Position numbers and translations under genes: made by a program. DNA of 64,000 nucleotides, taken from Mycobacterium sp. 852014-50255_SCH5639931 (GTDB lineage: Bacteria; Actinomycetota; Actinomycetes; Mycobacteriales; Mycobacteriaceae). The DNA lies in the NCBI RefSeq assembly GCF_001665605.1, contig NZ_LZSV01000017.1:186001-250000 (forward strand), read 5' to 3'. Position 1 is the stretch's first letter. Each line of letters begins with the position of its first letter. Shown in pieces: positions 63,694-64,000 of the stretch. Under the pieces are notes generated by a model. That model saw only the letters and a list, made by a program, of their open reading frames with translations. It did not search any database and had not been told where the DNA came from.

Positions 63694-64000
63694 TCAGCGG
63701 CGGCGGCCGGACAGCATCCCGCGCACCGGCCGAAGCTGCCGGCCGTCGCGGCCCGGCGCCCAAACCGCGATCAGCAGCGCGGCGGCGGCGACGATCACGG
63801 CCATCGTGATCGTCGACGCGTGCAAGGCCGCGAGGAACGCGCCCTTACTGATGTCGGCCAGCTGGTGGCCCTGGGGCCCCATCCGGCCCGCCACCTCGAC
63901 GGCTTTGGCCAGCGAATCGGTGGCCGGCCCCCGGACGGGCCCGGGAAAGTCCGCCAACTTCGGGGCGAGTTCGTGCGAATAGCGGCCGGCCAGAATCGAA
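63694..64000 (-). CDS. MFS transporter (DHA2/EmrB-QacA type), C-terminal part, cut by window end
   Basis: The last 102 residues of a minus-strand gene whose start lies beyond position 64000. The end resembles 14-helix drug:H+ antiporters: an extracytoplasmic linker (GRYSHELAPKLADFPGPV, GGRMGPQGHQ-like), KGAFLAALHASTITMAVIV leading into a final transmembrane helix VAAAALLIAVWAP, and a short basic tail. The exported compound cannot be guessed. M. tuberculosis has Rv0698/Rv0699 here instead, as remembered. Confidence 0.75.
   Translation of the reverse strand, partial: SILAGRYSHELAPKLADFPGPVRGPATDSLAKAVEVAGRMGPQGHQLADISKGAFLAALHASTITMAVIVAAAALLIAVWAPGRDGRQLRPVRGMLSGRRR

Overview
The window is a high-GC chromosomal segment from a slow-growing Mycobacterium. 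The evidence is the mycolic-acid genes (hadABC, mmaA paralogues), mkl (MceG), a PE-family ESX substrate, DUF732/DUF3060 envelope proteins, a complete mycofactocin cluster, and a gene order that, from memory, tracks M. tuberculosis Rv0632c to Rv0697. The species cannot be named from the sequence alone. Differences from M. tuberculosis (no toxin-antitoxin island before rpoB, no mmpS5-mmpL5 locus before rpsL, a PE gene after tuf) suggest a non-tuberculous species.

Layout. 1-2.9 kb: accessory genes (nitroreductase, membrane methyltransferase, cyanase, patatin-like lipase). 2.9-5.3 kb: echA3, a membrane protein and a glyoxalase-II-like hydrolase, all on the minus strand. 5.4-10.2 kb: tRNA-Thr, tRNA-Met, rpmG, hadABC (FAS-II dehydratases), tRNA-Trp, secE-nusG and rplK-rplA. 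10.2-18.6 kb, minus strand: an ECF42-type sigma factor with a tandem-DGPF partner, three mycolic-acid methyltransferases, lipG, an ABC1 kinase and two DinB-like proteins. 18.6-24.3 kb, plus strand: a very large GH38 alpha-mannosidase, a SurA-like protein (the counterpart of the gene called fabD2 in M. tuberculosis) and a ROK sugar kinase. 24.4-25.7 kb: rplJ-rplL with a structured leader. 25.7-29.1 kb: a TetR regulator divergent from a carotenoid oxygenase, then mkl. 29.5-37.1 kb: rpoB-rpoC with a strong terminator. 37.2-43.6 kb: RibD-like reductase, end, lpqP, fadE8, echA4, a PaaX-like regulator and echA5. 43.6-46.3 kb: secreted DUF732 and two DUF3060 proteins, then a TetR regulator. 46.5-50.8 kb: the str operon (rpsL, rpsG, fusA, tuf). 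51-54.7 kb: a PE protein, a SHOCT membrane protein, a mycofactocin-type SDR and a ferredoxin reductase. 54.8-63.0 kb: a DUF2332 protein, mftR, then mftABCDEFG. 63.0-64.0 kb: a stretch without a convincing gene, then the 3' end of a minus-strand MFS transporter cut by the window edge.

How the genes work together. Transcription and translation genes (secE, nusG, rplKA, rplJL, rpoBC, rpsLG, fusA, tuf, three tRNAs) form the backbone, and lipid-envelope functions (hadABC, mmaA, mkl) are interleaved. The mycofactocin cluster makes a peptide-derived redox cofactor. The SDR just upstream belongs to the family that uses it and carries a KstR-like operator, which suggests a link to sterol catabolism. 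RNA-level autoregulation is likely for rplKA and rplJL. Several genes have a TANNNT -10 element 6-8 bases before the start codon, the usual sign of leaderless mycobacterial mRNAs.
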